A stretch of 64,000 nt of DNA. It comes from Kitasatospora sp. NBC_00458 (GTDB lineage: Bacteria; Actinomycetota; Actinomycetes; Streptomycetales; Streptomycetaceae). Both the position numbers and the translations under genes were made by a program. Within the stretch, counting starts at the first letter, position 1. Each line of letters begins with the position of its first letter. The DNA lies in contig NZ_CP107904.1 in the NCBI RefSeq assembly GCF_036013975.1, forward strand, positions 7,845,001-7,909,000. Reading direction: 5' to 3'. Of the stretch, positions 50,136-57,907 are shown piece after piece. The notes below the pieces were generated by a model. That model was not told the DNA's origin and did not search any database. It saw only the letters and a list, made by a program, of their open reading frames with translations.

Positions 50136-52163
50136 ATGACCTCCGCCGCCACGCCCACCCCTGCCGCCGTGCCCGCCGCGCCCGCCGAAACGGCCCTCGC
50201 GCCCGCGCCCGCCGTCGCCGCCACCGTCCCGGAGCTGATCGCCCGGCAGGCTGAGCTGAGCCCCCTGGCCCTCGCCGTGACCGACGGCTCGACCGCCCTG
50301 ACCTACCGGGAACTCGCCGCCAGGGCCGCCGTGCTGGCCGCCGAGCTGGCCGCCCGCGGGGTCGGCCCCGGCACCGCCGTCGGACTGCTCTGCGCCCGCG
50401 CCACCCGCCAGGCCGTCGCCCAGCTCGCCGTCTGGTGGGCCGGCGGCCACGTGGTGCCGCTCGATCCGGCGTACCCGCGTCCGCGCCTCACCGCGATGCT
50501 CGACGACGCCGGCGTCCGGCTGACCGTCGGCGACAAGGCGCTGCTCGCCGACGCCGGCCTCGCCGCGGACCGCTCGCTGGCCCTCACCGAGTCCGGTCGC
50601 GCCGCGTCCGGCACGGTCGACGCCGCCGGGGCCGCCGAGGTCCCCGCTCCGGCCGGGGCCGACCCGGCCGCGGTCGCCCTCGTCTACTACACCTCCGGCT
50701 CCACCGGACGGCCCAAGGGCGTCCGGGTGCCGCACCGCGCCGTCACCGACCTGGTCACCGCGCCGGACGGGATCGCGCTCCGCCCCGGGGACCGCGTCCT
50801 GCTCCACTCGCCCGCCGCCTTCGACGCCGCCACCTTCGAACTGTGGGCCCCGCTGGTGCGCGGCGCCGCCGCCGCCGTCTCGCCGGCCGAGCGCCCCACC
50901 CCCGAGGAACTCGCCCGCGACATCGAGCGGTTCGGCGTCACCACGGCCTTCCTCACCACCGCGCTCTTCCACCAGCTGGCGGCCCGCCGCTCGCGGGTCT
51001 TCGGCGTTCTGCGCACCCTGGTCGTCGGCGGCGAGGCGCTCTCCGCCGAGCACGCGGACGCGGTGCTGCGCGCCTTCCCCTGGCTCGACCTGGTCAACGC
51101 CTACGGACCCACCGAGGCCACCACCTTCACCACCCTGCACCGGGTCCGGCCCGACGACTGCACGGGCCCGGTCCCGATCGGCCGGCCGTTCGGCGGTGCC
51201 CGCACGGTCGTCCTCGACGAGGACCGGCGGCCCGTCGCCGACGGCACCCGCGGCGAACTGTGGATCGCCGGTGCCCGGCTGGCGCTCGACTACCTCGGCC
51301 GTCCCGAGCTGACCGCCGAGCGCTTCGCGGACGTCCCCGGCCTCGGCCGGGCGTACCGGACCGGCGACCGCGTCGTCCGGCGTCCCGACGGGACCCTGGA
51401 GTTCCACGGGCGGCTGGACGACCAGGTGAAGGTCCGCGGCTTCCGGATCGAGCCCGGCGAGGTCGAGCACGCGCTGCGCAGCCTGCCGGACGTCGCCGAG
51501 ACGGCGGTGGTGGTCCGCCGGGCCGGCTCCGAGGACGCCGCGCTGACCGCCTACGTCGTGCCCGCCGACGGCACCCGCCCGACGCCCGAGACCCTCCGCC
51601 GGCAGCTCGCCGAACGGCTCCCGGCCCACCTGGTGCCCACCGCCTGGACCGTGCTGGACGCCCTGCCGCTCACCGGCAGCGGCAAGGTCGACCGCCGCGC
51701 CCTGGCGGCGGAGGACCGGCCCGCGCCGGGCGGGGCCGCCGGTCCGGGGACGGGCGCGGAGCTCACCCCGATCCAGGAGGTCGTGGCCGCGGCCTGGTCG
51801 CGGGCGCTGGAGCACCGGGTGGCCGAGCCCGACGCGGACTTCTTCGCGGAGGGCGGCCACTCCCTGCTCGCCATGTGGGTGGTGGACGACCTTCGTGAGG
51901 ACCTCGGGGTCGAGCTGCCGCTCGGCGACTTCCTCGACCACCCGACCGTGGCGGGCCAGGCCGCGCTGATCGAACGCGCCCTCCTCGCGGCCGAGTCCGG
52001 TGCGACCGGCGGGTCCGCCGACCTCGTCGGGCCTGCCGATCGCGCCGACACCGCGGATGCCGACACCGATGCCGATGCCGACGCCGACGCCGATCCCGAC
52101 GTCGATGCCGACGCAGAAGCCGCCGCGCGGCCCGCCGCCCACTCCCAGGAGCCCACCCGATGA
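50136..52163 (+). CDS. NRPS didomain A-T (second) with acidic tail
   Basis: 675 residues from ATG 50136. A domain (about 30-540): VYYTSGSTGRPKGVRVPH (A3), VNAYGPTEATTF (A5), YRTGDRVVRRPDG (A7), GRLDDQVKVRGFRIEPGE (A8), TGSGKVDR (A10). Pocket residues read by eye D-A-F-F-V-G-A-T-F-K, near the D-A-F-W-x-G-G-T-F-K class that in Bacillus enzymes takes valine, so an aliphatic residue is likely. T domain: EGGHSLLAMWVVDDL with S576. The last 50 residues are a repeat of Asp and Ala (ADADTDADADADADPDVD), strongly acidic. The stop overlaps the next start (ATGA); the tail may dock to the basic helix at the start of that protein. Confidence 0.9.
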   Translation: MTSAATPTPAAVPAAPAETALAPAPAVAATVPELIARQAELSPLALAVTDGSTALTYRELAARAAVLAAELAARGVGPGTAVGLLCARATRQAVAQLAVWWAGGHVVPLDPAYPRPRLTAMLDDAGVRLTVGDKALLADAGLAADRSLALTESGRAASGTVDAAGAAEVPAPAGADPAAVALVYYTSGSTGRPKGVRVPHRAVTDLVTAPDGIALRPGDRVLLHSPAAFDAATFELWAPLVRGAAAAVSPAERPTPEELARDIERFGVTTAFLTTALFHQLAARRSRVFGVLRTLVVGGEALSAEHADAVLRAFPWLDLVNAYGPTEATTFTTLHRVRPDDCTGPVPIGRPFGGARTVVLDEDRRPVADGTRGELWIAGARLALDYLGRPELTAERFADVPGLGRAYRTGDRVVRRPDGTLEFHGRLDDQVKVRGFRIEPGEVEHALRSLPDVAETAVVVRRAGSEDAALTAYVVPADGTRPTPETLRRQLAERLPAHLVPTAWTVLDALPLTGSGKVDRRALAAEDRPAPGGAAGPGTGAELTPIQEVVAAAWSRALEHRVAEPDADFFAEGGHSLLAMWVVDDLREDLGVELPLGDFLDHPTVAGQAALIERALLAAESGATGGSADLVGPADRADTADADTDADADADADPDVDADAEAAARPAAHSQEPTR

Positions 52164-55100
52164 CCGCCCCCGCCGACCGGCCCGGACCGGCCTCCCCGGT
52201 CGACCAGGCCGCCCTGCTCCGTCGCGCCCGCCTCCGGGTCGCGGACACCACCGCCGACCGGGCGCCCGAACCCCCGGACGCCGCCCGGCCCACCGCGCAG
52301 ACCGCCGCCGGCCCCGCTCCCGCCGCGTCCACCGGCCCCGGCCGGAGCACGGGCCCCGGCCGGGGGACCGGGCCGGTGCCGCGCACGGACGCCACCGGCC
52401 CGGCGCCGCTCTCCCACGCCCAGCACCGGATGTGGCTGATGGAGGGGCTCGGCCAGGGCGGCGCCCGCTACCACGTGCCGCTCGCCACCCGCCTGCGCGG
52501 CCCGCTGGACGTCGAAGCGCTCGCCACCGCCCTCACGGGTCTGACCGCCCGCCACGCCGTCCTGCGCACCCGCTACGGCCGGAGCGACGACGGCCCGTTC
52601 CAGGAGACCGGACCGGTCGTCCCGGTCCCCCTCCCCGTCCTGCCCGCGGCCCCGGACACCCCGGGCACCGACGCCCCCGGATCCGCGGCCGCACTGCTGC
52701 GCGCCGAGGCGCTCCGCCCGTTCGACCTCGCCACCGGCCCGGTGCTCCGCGCGCTCCTCCTCCGGCACGCCCCCGACGACCACACCCTTCTCCTGACGCT
52801 CCATCACATCGCCGTCGACGGCGGCTCCCTGCCCACCCTGGCCGCCGACCTCGCCGCCCTCTACACGGCCGCCGCGGAGCAGCGCCCGGACACCCTGCCC
52901 GACCCCGGGCTCCCGTACGCCGACTACGCCCGCTGGGAGCGCGGCCGCGACGGCGAGCTCGCCGCCGCGGCCGCCGCCCGGGCCGCCCGGCTCGCCGGCG
53001 CCCGCCCGCTGCCCCTGCTGCGGCCCGTGCCGCCCGGCACTCCGGAGCGGCCGGCCGCCCTGCACAGCGCCCCGCTCGACGCCGACACCCTCGACGGCCT
53101 GCGCCGGTTCGGCGCCCGGCACGGCGCGACCCTCTTCGCCGTCGTGCTGGCCGCCGCGTTCGCGGCCCTGCGCACCGCCACCGGCGAGCCCGACCTCGTC
53201 CTCGGCTGCGCCGGCGGCCACCGGGCCCGGCCCGAACTGCGCCGGTTGGTCGGACTCCAGGTCAACACCCTGCCCGTCCGCGCCGAACTCCCCGGCGGCG
53301 ACCCGGCCTTCACCGAGGTCCTGGCCCTCGTCCGGACGGCGCTGCTCGACGCCCAGGCGCACCACGACGTCCCGTTCGACCTGGTCGTCGAGCGGCTCGG
53401 CGCCGCCGCCCGCGGCGCGGACGGCACGGCGCTGCTCTCCGTCAGCTGCGACCTGGTCGGCCCGCCGGAGCCGCTCGGCCTGCCCGGCCTCACCGCCGAG
53501 GCCGTCGACATCGACCTCGGGCTCGCCAAGTTCGGCCTCACCCTGCTGGTGGAGGACGGCCCGCACCCGCGCTGCCTGCTCCAGCACGACCCGGCCGCAC
53601 TCGACGAGGCCACCGCCTGCCGTCTGCACGCCGCCTTCGCCGAGCTGCTCACGGCCGTCGCCGCCGGCCCTCCCGGCGCCGACCGCCCGCTGTCCGAGCT
53701 CCCCGGCACCCGCCTCCCCACCACCTCGACGGTGCCCGGCGGGCCGGAACACCCGGCCGTCGCCGCCCTGCTGGCCGACCCCCGGGTCGCCGAGGCCGCG
53801 GTGTTCAGCCCCGGGCACGGACCGGCCCTCGCCTACGCCGTCGTCCGGGGCCCCTCCGCGCCCGGCGGCACCGACCTGCGGGCCGCCCTCCGCCGCCACC
53901 TGCCGCCCGACCGGCTCCCGGCGGCCGTCACCCTCCTGGACGCCCTGCCCCGCCGCCCCGACGGCACCGTCGACGCCGCCCGTCTCCCGGGCGCGCCCGG
54001 CGCCGGCGCCAGCACCACTTCCACCGCCACCGCCACTTCCACCGCCACCGCGACTGCCGCCGGTGCGGACACCGTCGCCACGGACCCGGCCCATCTGGCG
54101 GCGGTACTGGCGGCCTTCGGCGAGCTGCTGGGCGGGCGCCCGGCGGCGGACGGGGACTTCTTCCGGCTCGGCGGCCACTCCCTGGTCGCGGTCCAGCTGG
54201 CGGAGCGGCTGCGCACCGGTACCGGGCTGCCGCTGACCGGCCTGGACGTCCTCGAACAGCGCACGCCGCAGGCCCTCGCCGCGCTCCTCACCACCCGCGC
54301 CGACGACCGCCGCTCCGCCACCGCGGCCGTCCGTACCGCAGGGGCCCGCGGCGCGGGGGCCCGGGGCGCGGCCGTCCGGGCCGGCACCGTGCTGCTGACG
54401 GGGGCCACCGGGGGCGTCGGCGCGGCCGTCCTCCAGGAGCTGCTCGCCCAGGGCCGCCCGGTCCGTGCACTGGTCCGGGCCGAGTCCGCGCACCTGGTGG
54501 CCCGCAGCGGAGTCGAGATCGCGGAGGGCGACCTCGGCGATCCCGACAGCCTGCGCCGGGCCGTCGAGGGCGTGGACGCGGTCATCCACTCCGCCTGCAC
54601 CTTCACCGAGCACGCCGTCGACGTCGCCGCCATGCGCGCCCTGGTGGAGGGCCGGCGCGGCGGGGGCGGTGGGGGCGGCTTCGTCTTCGTCAGCAGCATC
54701 GACGCGTACGGCCGCCCCGCGCCGGGCGAGGTCGCCGAGGCAGGACCGTCCGTCGAACCGGTCAGTGCCTACGGGCGGGCCAAGCTGGAGTGCGAGCGGA
54801 TCCTCCTGGAGGCCGCCGACCTCCGGGGACCGGTGACGGTGGTCCGCTCGCCGCTGGTCTGGGGCCCGCACCGGCGGCTGCGCGACCAGCTCCGCTGGGG
54901 GGCCACCGGCGCGCTCTACCAGGACGCCCTGGCGGGGCGGCCGATCATCCTGCCCCGCCCGGCACCGGAGGGCGGCGACGACTGGTACGGCGCGAGCTGG
55001 GTGCACTCGGCGGCCCTCGCCCGGGCCCTGGCGGCCTGCACCACCCGCACACCCGGGCGGGTGGTGAACGCGGTGACCGGCCACGTGGCCTGGGTGGACT

Positions 55101-55300
55101 TCGCCGCCGAACTGGTCCGCCTGCTCGGCTCGTTCAGCACCGTCACCGTCACCGAGGCCGTCACCGAGGCCGGGGGCGCGGATCCCGAGCTGCGCCGCCC
55201 CTGGCGCTACCGCGCCGAGGCGCTGGCCGACCCGCTCAGCCCGGAGCCCGGTGAGGACTGGCGCGCCGTCCTCGCCGCCATGACCGGGCCGACCGGCTGA
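52160..55300 (+). CDS. Final NRPS protein: C-(A remnant)-T-NAD(P) reductase/epimerase
   Basis: 1046 residues from ATG 52160. N-terminal 70 residues: a linker with the basic helix DQAALLRRARLRV. C domain (about 80-520) with HHIAVDG at 215-221. Residues 530-610 look like only the small C-terminal subdomain of an adenylation domain: EHPAVAALLADPRVAEAAVF and LPRRPDGTVDAARL, where the A10 lysine (GKxD) is a threonine; the large A core is missing. T domain: GGHSLVAVQLAE, S674. Then an extended short-chain dehydrogenase of about 300 residues: VLLTGATGGVGAAVLQELL from 744, Y871/K875 in YGRAK. No thioesterase. Reduction or epimerisation of the bound chain is inferred. Confidence 0.88.
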   Translation: MTAPADRPGPASPVDQAALLRRARLRVADTTADRAPEPPDAARPTAQTAAGPAPAASTGPGRSTGPGRGTGPVPRTDATGPAPLSHAQHRMWLMEGLGQGGARYHVPLATRLRGPLDVEALATALTGLTARHAVLRTRYGRSDDGPFQETGPVVPVPLPVLPAAPDTPGTDAPGSAAALLRAEALRPFDLATGPVLRALLLRHAPDDHTLLLTLHHIAVDGGSLPTLAADLAALYTAAAEQRPDTLPDPGLPYADYARWERGRDGELAAAAAARAARLAGARPLPLLRPVPPGTPERPAALHSAPLDADTLDGLRRFGARHGATLFAVVLAAAFAALRTATGEPDLVLGCAGGHRARPELRRLVGLQVNTLPVRAELPGGDPAFTEVLALVRTALLDAQAHHDVPFDLVVERLGAAARGADGTALLSVSCDLVGPPEPLGLPGLTAEAVDIDLGLAKFGLTLLVEDGPHPRCLLQHDPAALDEATACRLHAAFAELLTAVAAGPPGADRPLSELPGTRLPTTSTVPGGPEHPAVAALLADPRVAEAAVFSPGHGPALAYAVVRGPSAPGGTDLRAALRRHLPPDRLPAAVTLLDALPRRPDGTVDAARLPGAPGAGASTTSTATATSTATATAAGADTVATDPAHLAAVLAAFGELLGGRPAADGDFFRLGGHSLVAVQLAERLRTGTGLPLTGLDVLEQRTPQALAALLTTRADDRRSATAAVRTAGARGAGARGAAVRAGTVLLTGATGGVGAAVLQELLAQGRPVRALVRAESAHLVARSGVEIAEGDLGDPDSLRRAVEGVDAVIHSACTFTEHAVDVAAMRALVEGRRGGGGGGGFVFVSSIDAYGRPAPGEVAEAGPSVEPVSAYGRAKLECERILLEAADLRGPVTVVRSPLVWGPHRRLRDQLRWGATGALYQDALAGRPIILPRPAPEGGDDWYGASWVHSAALARALAACTTRTPGRVVNAVTGHVAWVDFAAELVRLLGSFSTVTVTEAVTEAGGADPELRRPWRYRAEALADPLSPEPGEDWRAVLAAMTGPTG

Positions 55301-55368
55301 GCGTCCGACCGGCGCCCCGCCCCGCCCGCACGAGCGGACACTCCGCACCCCGCACCCCGCACCCCGCA

Positions 55369-55412
55369 CGAGCGGACACCCCGCAGGCCTCGGGCCGCGG
55401 GGTGTCCGCTCG
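55369..55412. terminator. Strong hairpin between NRPS cluster and pigment locus
   Basis: CGAGCGGACACCCCGC (55369-55384) pairs fully with GCGGGGTGTCCGCTCG (55397-55412); GGCC/GGCC extends the stem inside. Upstream, CACGAGCGGACAC is duplicated (55328) with ACCCCGC repeats between. It lies between convergent operons and suits both. Confidence 0.85.
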
Positions 55413-55430
55413 ACTGCCGCCACCGGCGGC

Positions 55431-55787
55431 TCAGCCGGTGCGCTCCCAGCGGTAGAACTCACGCGCCATCGCGTCCTTCGGCCCGCGCCAGGTGGCCGGG
55501 TCGTACGCCTGGACGTACGCGGTGAGCGCGTCGCTGACCGCCCGGAACTCCGGGTGGCCGACCACCTGGGCGACGGCCGGGCCGGGCGGCCGGTCCGCCT
55601 CGATCAGGTGGAGGTACACGTCGCCGAACTGGAACAGGCTCCGCCCGGTGACGCCGATCAGGTGGGGCAGCTCGCCCCGGTCGGACTCGGCGAACACCTG
55701 GGAGATGCCCTGGGCCGCGTCCGGCTTCATCCGGGCGACGATCAGCGCGCGGTGCGTCTGCGTGGTGAGGGGAGGTGTCGTGCTCAC
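55431..55787 (-). CDS. TcmI-type polyketide cyclase (WhiE ORFVII-like)
   Basis: 118 residues from GTG 55787; its start overlaps the stop of the aromatase gene (GTGA). The sequence LIVARMKPDAAQGISQVFAESDRGELPHLIGVTGRSLF, then YLHLIEAD and FRAVSDALTAYVQAYDPATWRGPKDAMAREFYRW, is that of the small ferredoxin-like TcmI cyclases, including the conserved C-terminal W-x-x-P-x-x-A-x-A-x-x-F-Y. These close a late ring of an aromatic polyketide. It is the last gene of the - strand pigment operon, the place of whiE ORFVII. Confidence 0.9.
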   Translation of the reverse strand: MSTTPPLTTQTHRALIVARMKPDAAQGISQVFAESDRGELPHLIGVTGRSLFQFGDVYLHLIEADRPPGPAVAQVVGHPEFRAVSDALTAYVQAYDPATWRGPKDAMAREFYRWERTG

Positions 55788-56239
55788 AGCTCCGCGGCCC
55801 TCTTCTCGACCTTCTCGCGGATCAGCTGCATCTGGATCCGGGAGTTGCGGTTGATGTGGTTGACCATGCCGTCGTCGTCGACCGGCGCGGTCGGCTTCAT
55901 CGAGAAGTCCTGCACCCAGCGCATCTTGGTGCCGGACGGGACCTCCGCGTACTCCCAGCGGATGTCCATGAACTCGAACGGTCCGGGCTCGACCCGCCGG
56001 GCGCGGACCGCGAGCGAGGACCGGTCGGTGGTGCGCTCGGAGACCCAGCTCCACACCTTCCCGTCGTCGTCGGGGTGCATGGTCAGCCGGAAGGTGACCC
56101 GGTCGCCGTCCCGCTCCAGTACCTCGACCGAGGCGTACTCGCTGAAGAGCTGCGGCCAGTTCTCCAGGTCGTTGGTGATCTCCCAGACCAGGTCGAGCGG
56201 TGCGTCGATGACGATCTCGTTGTCGGTGTGGCCGGGCAT
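55784..56239 (-). CDS. Aromatase/cyclase, SRPBCC fold (WhiE ORFVI-like)
   Basis: 151 residues from ATG 56239, one base after the ACP stop. GHTDNEIVIDAPLDLVWEITNDLENWPQLFSEYASVEVLERDG is the start of polyketide aromatase/cyclases (TcmN N-terminal domain, WhiE ORFVI); RMKW-like RWEYAEVPSGTKMRWVQDFSMKP and NRNSRIQMQLIREKVE complete the helix-grip. It folds the nascent poly-beta-ketone and dehydrates the first ring(s). Single-domain form, as in spore-pigment loci that make C24 chains. Confidence 0.92.
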   Translation of the reverse strand: MPGHTDNEIVIDAPLDLVWEITNDLENWPQLFSEYASVEVLERDGDRVTFRLTMHPDDDGKVWSWVSERTTDRSSLAVRARRVEPGPFEFMDIRWEYAEVPSGTKMRWVQDFSMKPTAPVDDDGMVNHINRNSRIQMQLIREKVEKRAAEL

Positions 56240-56240
56240 C

Positions 56241-56501
56241 TCAGGCACCCGCCTTCGCGGTGACGACGGAGTTGACCAGCTCCAGGAACTCGGCGGGGGT
56301 CTTCGCCGACTCCGCGCCGTTGGTGACCTTCACGCCGTGCCGGTTCTCCAGCTCGCCGACCACGCCGAGCAGGCCGAGGGAGTCCACGCCGAAGTCGTCG
56401 AAGCTGGCGCCGGGGCGCTCCAGTTCGAGCGGGTCGACGGCGACGCCGGCCCGGGCCTGGATGAGCGTCGCGAGTTCGGGATAGCTGAGGGTGTTGCTCA
56501 C
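56241..56501 (-). CDS. Type II PKS acyl carrier protein (WhiE ORFV-like)
   Basis: 86 residues from GTG 56501, with AAGGGACATCCC before it; an ATG at 56516 gives five extra residues but overlaps the ribosome site. The phosphopantetheine site is GVDSLGLLGVV with S41. It carries the growing polyketide between ketosynthase and cyclases. Upstream, a 156-bp gap to the chain-length factor gene holds an 11-mer array. Confidence 0.93.
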   Translation of the reverse strand: MSNTLSYPELATLIQARAGVAVDPLELERPGASFDDFGVDSLGLLGVVGELENRHGVKVTNGAESAKTPAEFLELVNSVVTAKAGA

Positions 56502-56578
56502 GGGATGTCCCTTCATAGCGAGCGAGTTGCGGTTGAGCGGTCGAGCGGTGGGACCGACGGCCGGGGCGGGCTCGGGTC

Positions 56579-56611
56579 GGTGGAGCAGCGGTGGAGCAGT
56601 GGTGGAGCAGC
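56579..56611. repeat. Tandem 11-mer, three copies
   Basis: GGTGGAGCAG(C/T) three times head to tail in the 156-bp gap between ACP and chain-length factor genes. Confidence 0.8.
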
Positions 56612-56657
56612 AGGGCGGTGGGGCATCGGAGCGGCGGGCCGTCCGGGCGTGGGCCCG

Positions 56658-57902
56658 TCAGGCCTCCTGTCCGCCGCGCCGGAGCACCAGTGCCGAGTTG
56701 GAGCCCATCAGTCCGCGGCTGAGCACCAGCGCGGTGCGCAGCTCGGCCGGCCGGGCGCGTCCGGTCACCAGGGCCAGGTCGTGCCCGACCTCGGTGACGT
56801 TGGGGGTGGGCGGCAGGACGCCGTCCTCCATGGCGAGTACGGCGGCGGCCGTGTCCAGCAGCGGCGCGCCGCAGTAGGCCCGGCCGGTACCGGACTTGGG
56901 GGCGGTGACCGGGACGCGTTCGGCGTACGGGCCGAGCGCGTCGGCCAGGGCGAGCGCCTCGGCGCGGTCGGCGGCGGGCACGCCGAGGGCGTCGGCGAAG
57001 ACCACGTCGACCTCCTCCGGCGAGATCCTGGCCTCTTCGAGGGCGATCCGGATGGCCGCGGCCAGGCCCTCCCGGGAGGCCTCCCAGCGGGAGGCGCCGG
57101 TGAAGGTGGCGCCGTGGCCGGCGATGTGCGCCCGGACGGCGGCCCCGCGCCGGAGGGCGGTCCGCTCGTCCTCCAGCAGCAGCATGGCGCCGCCCTCGGC
57201 GGGGGCGAAGCCGGCGGCCGCGGGGGAGAACGGCAGGTAGGCGCGGTCGGGCTGGTCGGAGAGGCTCAGCTCGGGGTAGCCGAGCTGGCAGACCATCGAG
57301 TACGGCGCGAGCGGGGCCTCGGCGGCGCCGGCCACCACCGCGTCGGTGCCGCGTTCGATGGCGCGGGCGGCGTGGGCCAGGGCGTCCAGGCCGCCGGCCT
57401 CGTCGCTGGCGACCACCCCGCACGGGCCCTTGTAGCCGCCGCGGATGGACACCTGGCCGGTGCTGGCGGCGTAGAACCACGCGATGGACTGGTAGGGGCC
57501 GACGAACTGCGGTCCCTTGCCCCACAGTTGCTGGAGCTCGCCCTGGCCGAACTCGCCGCCGCCGGACCCGGCCGCGGTCACCACACCGACCGCGTACGGG
57601 TCTTCGGGGTCGGGGACGTACCCGGCGTCCGCCACCGCCTGGTCGGCGGCGGCCATCGCGTAGTGCGTGAAGCGGTCGGTCTGCACCAGGTAGCGGCTGT
57701 CGACGGCGGCTGTCGGGTCGAAGTCCCGCACCTGGCCCGCGATGCGCAGCGGGAGGTCCGCGCAGCCCTCGCGGGATATCCGGTCGAGGACGCTCACGCC
57801 CTGCCTGGTGGCCTTCCAGAAGGCGTCGGCCCCCACGCCGTTCGGCGCCACCACGCCGAGGCCGGTGATCACCGCCCGGCGATTCTGCTGACGTGACGTC
57901 AT
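56658..57902 (-). CDS. Ketosynthase chain-length factor, KS-beta (WhiE ORFIV-like)
   Basis: 414 residues from ATG 57902, five bases after the KS-alpha stop. The thiolase-type fold and sequence follow KS-beta (RAVITGLGVVAPNGVGADAFW). The active-site cysteine is absent, as expected; the segment reads GVVASDEAGGLDAL with Glu at 168 where most chain-length factors have Gln (the residue that gives KS-beta its decarboxylase-linked role). Pairs with KS-alpha to set the chain length of the pigment polyketide. C-terminal MGSNSALVLRR is normal. Confidence 0.93.
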   Translation of the reverse strand: MTSRQQNRRAVITGLGVVAPNGVGADAFWKATRQGVSVLDRISREGCADLPLRIAGQVRDFDPTAAVDSRYLVQTDRFTHYAMAAADQAVADAGYVPDPEDPYAVGVVTAAGSGGGEFGQGELQQLWGKGPQFVGPYQSIAWFYAASTGQVSIRGGYKGPCGVVASDEAGGLDALAHAARAIERGTDAVVAGAAEAPLAPYSMVCQLGYPELSLSDQPDRAYLPFSPAAAGFAPAEGGAMLLLEDERTALRRGAAVRAHIAGHGATFTGASRWEASREGLAAAIRIALEEARISPEEVDVVFADALGVPAADRAEALALADALGPYAERVPVTAPKSGTGRAYCGAPLLDTAAAVLAMEDGVLPPTPNVTEVGHDLALVTGRARPAELRTALVLSRGLMGSNSALVLRRGGQEA

Positions 57903-57907
57903 GGATC

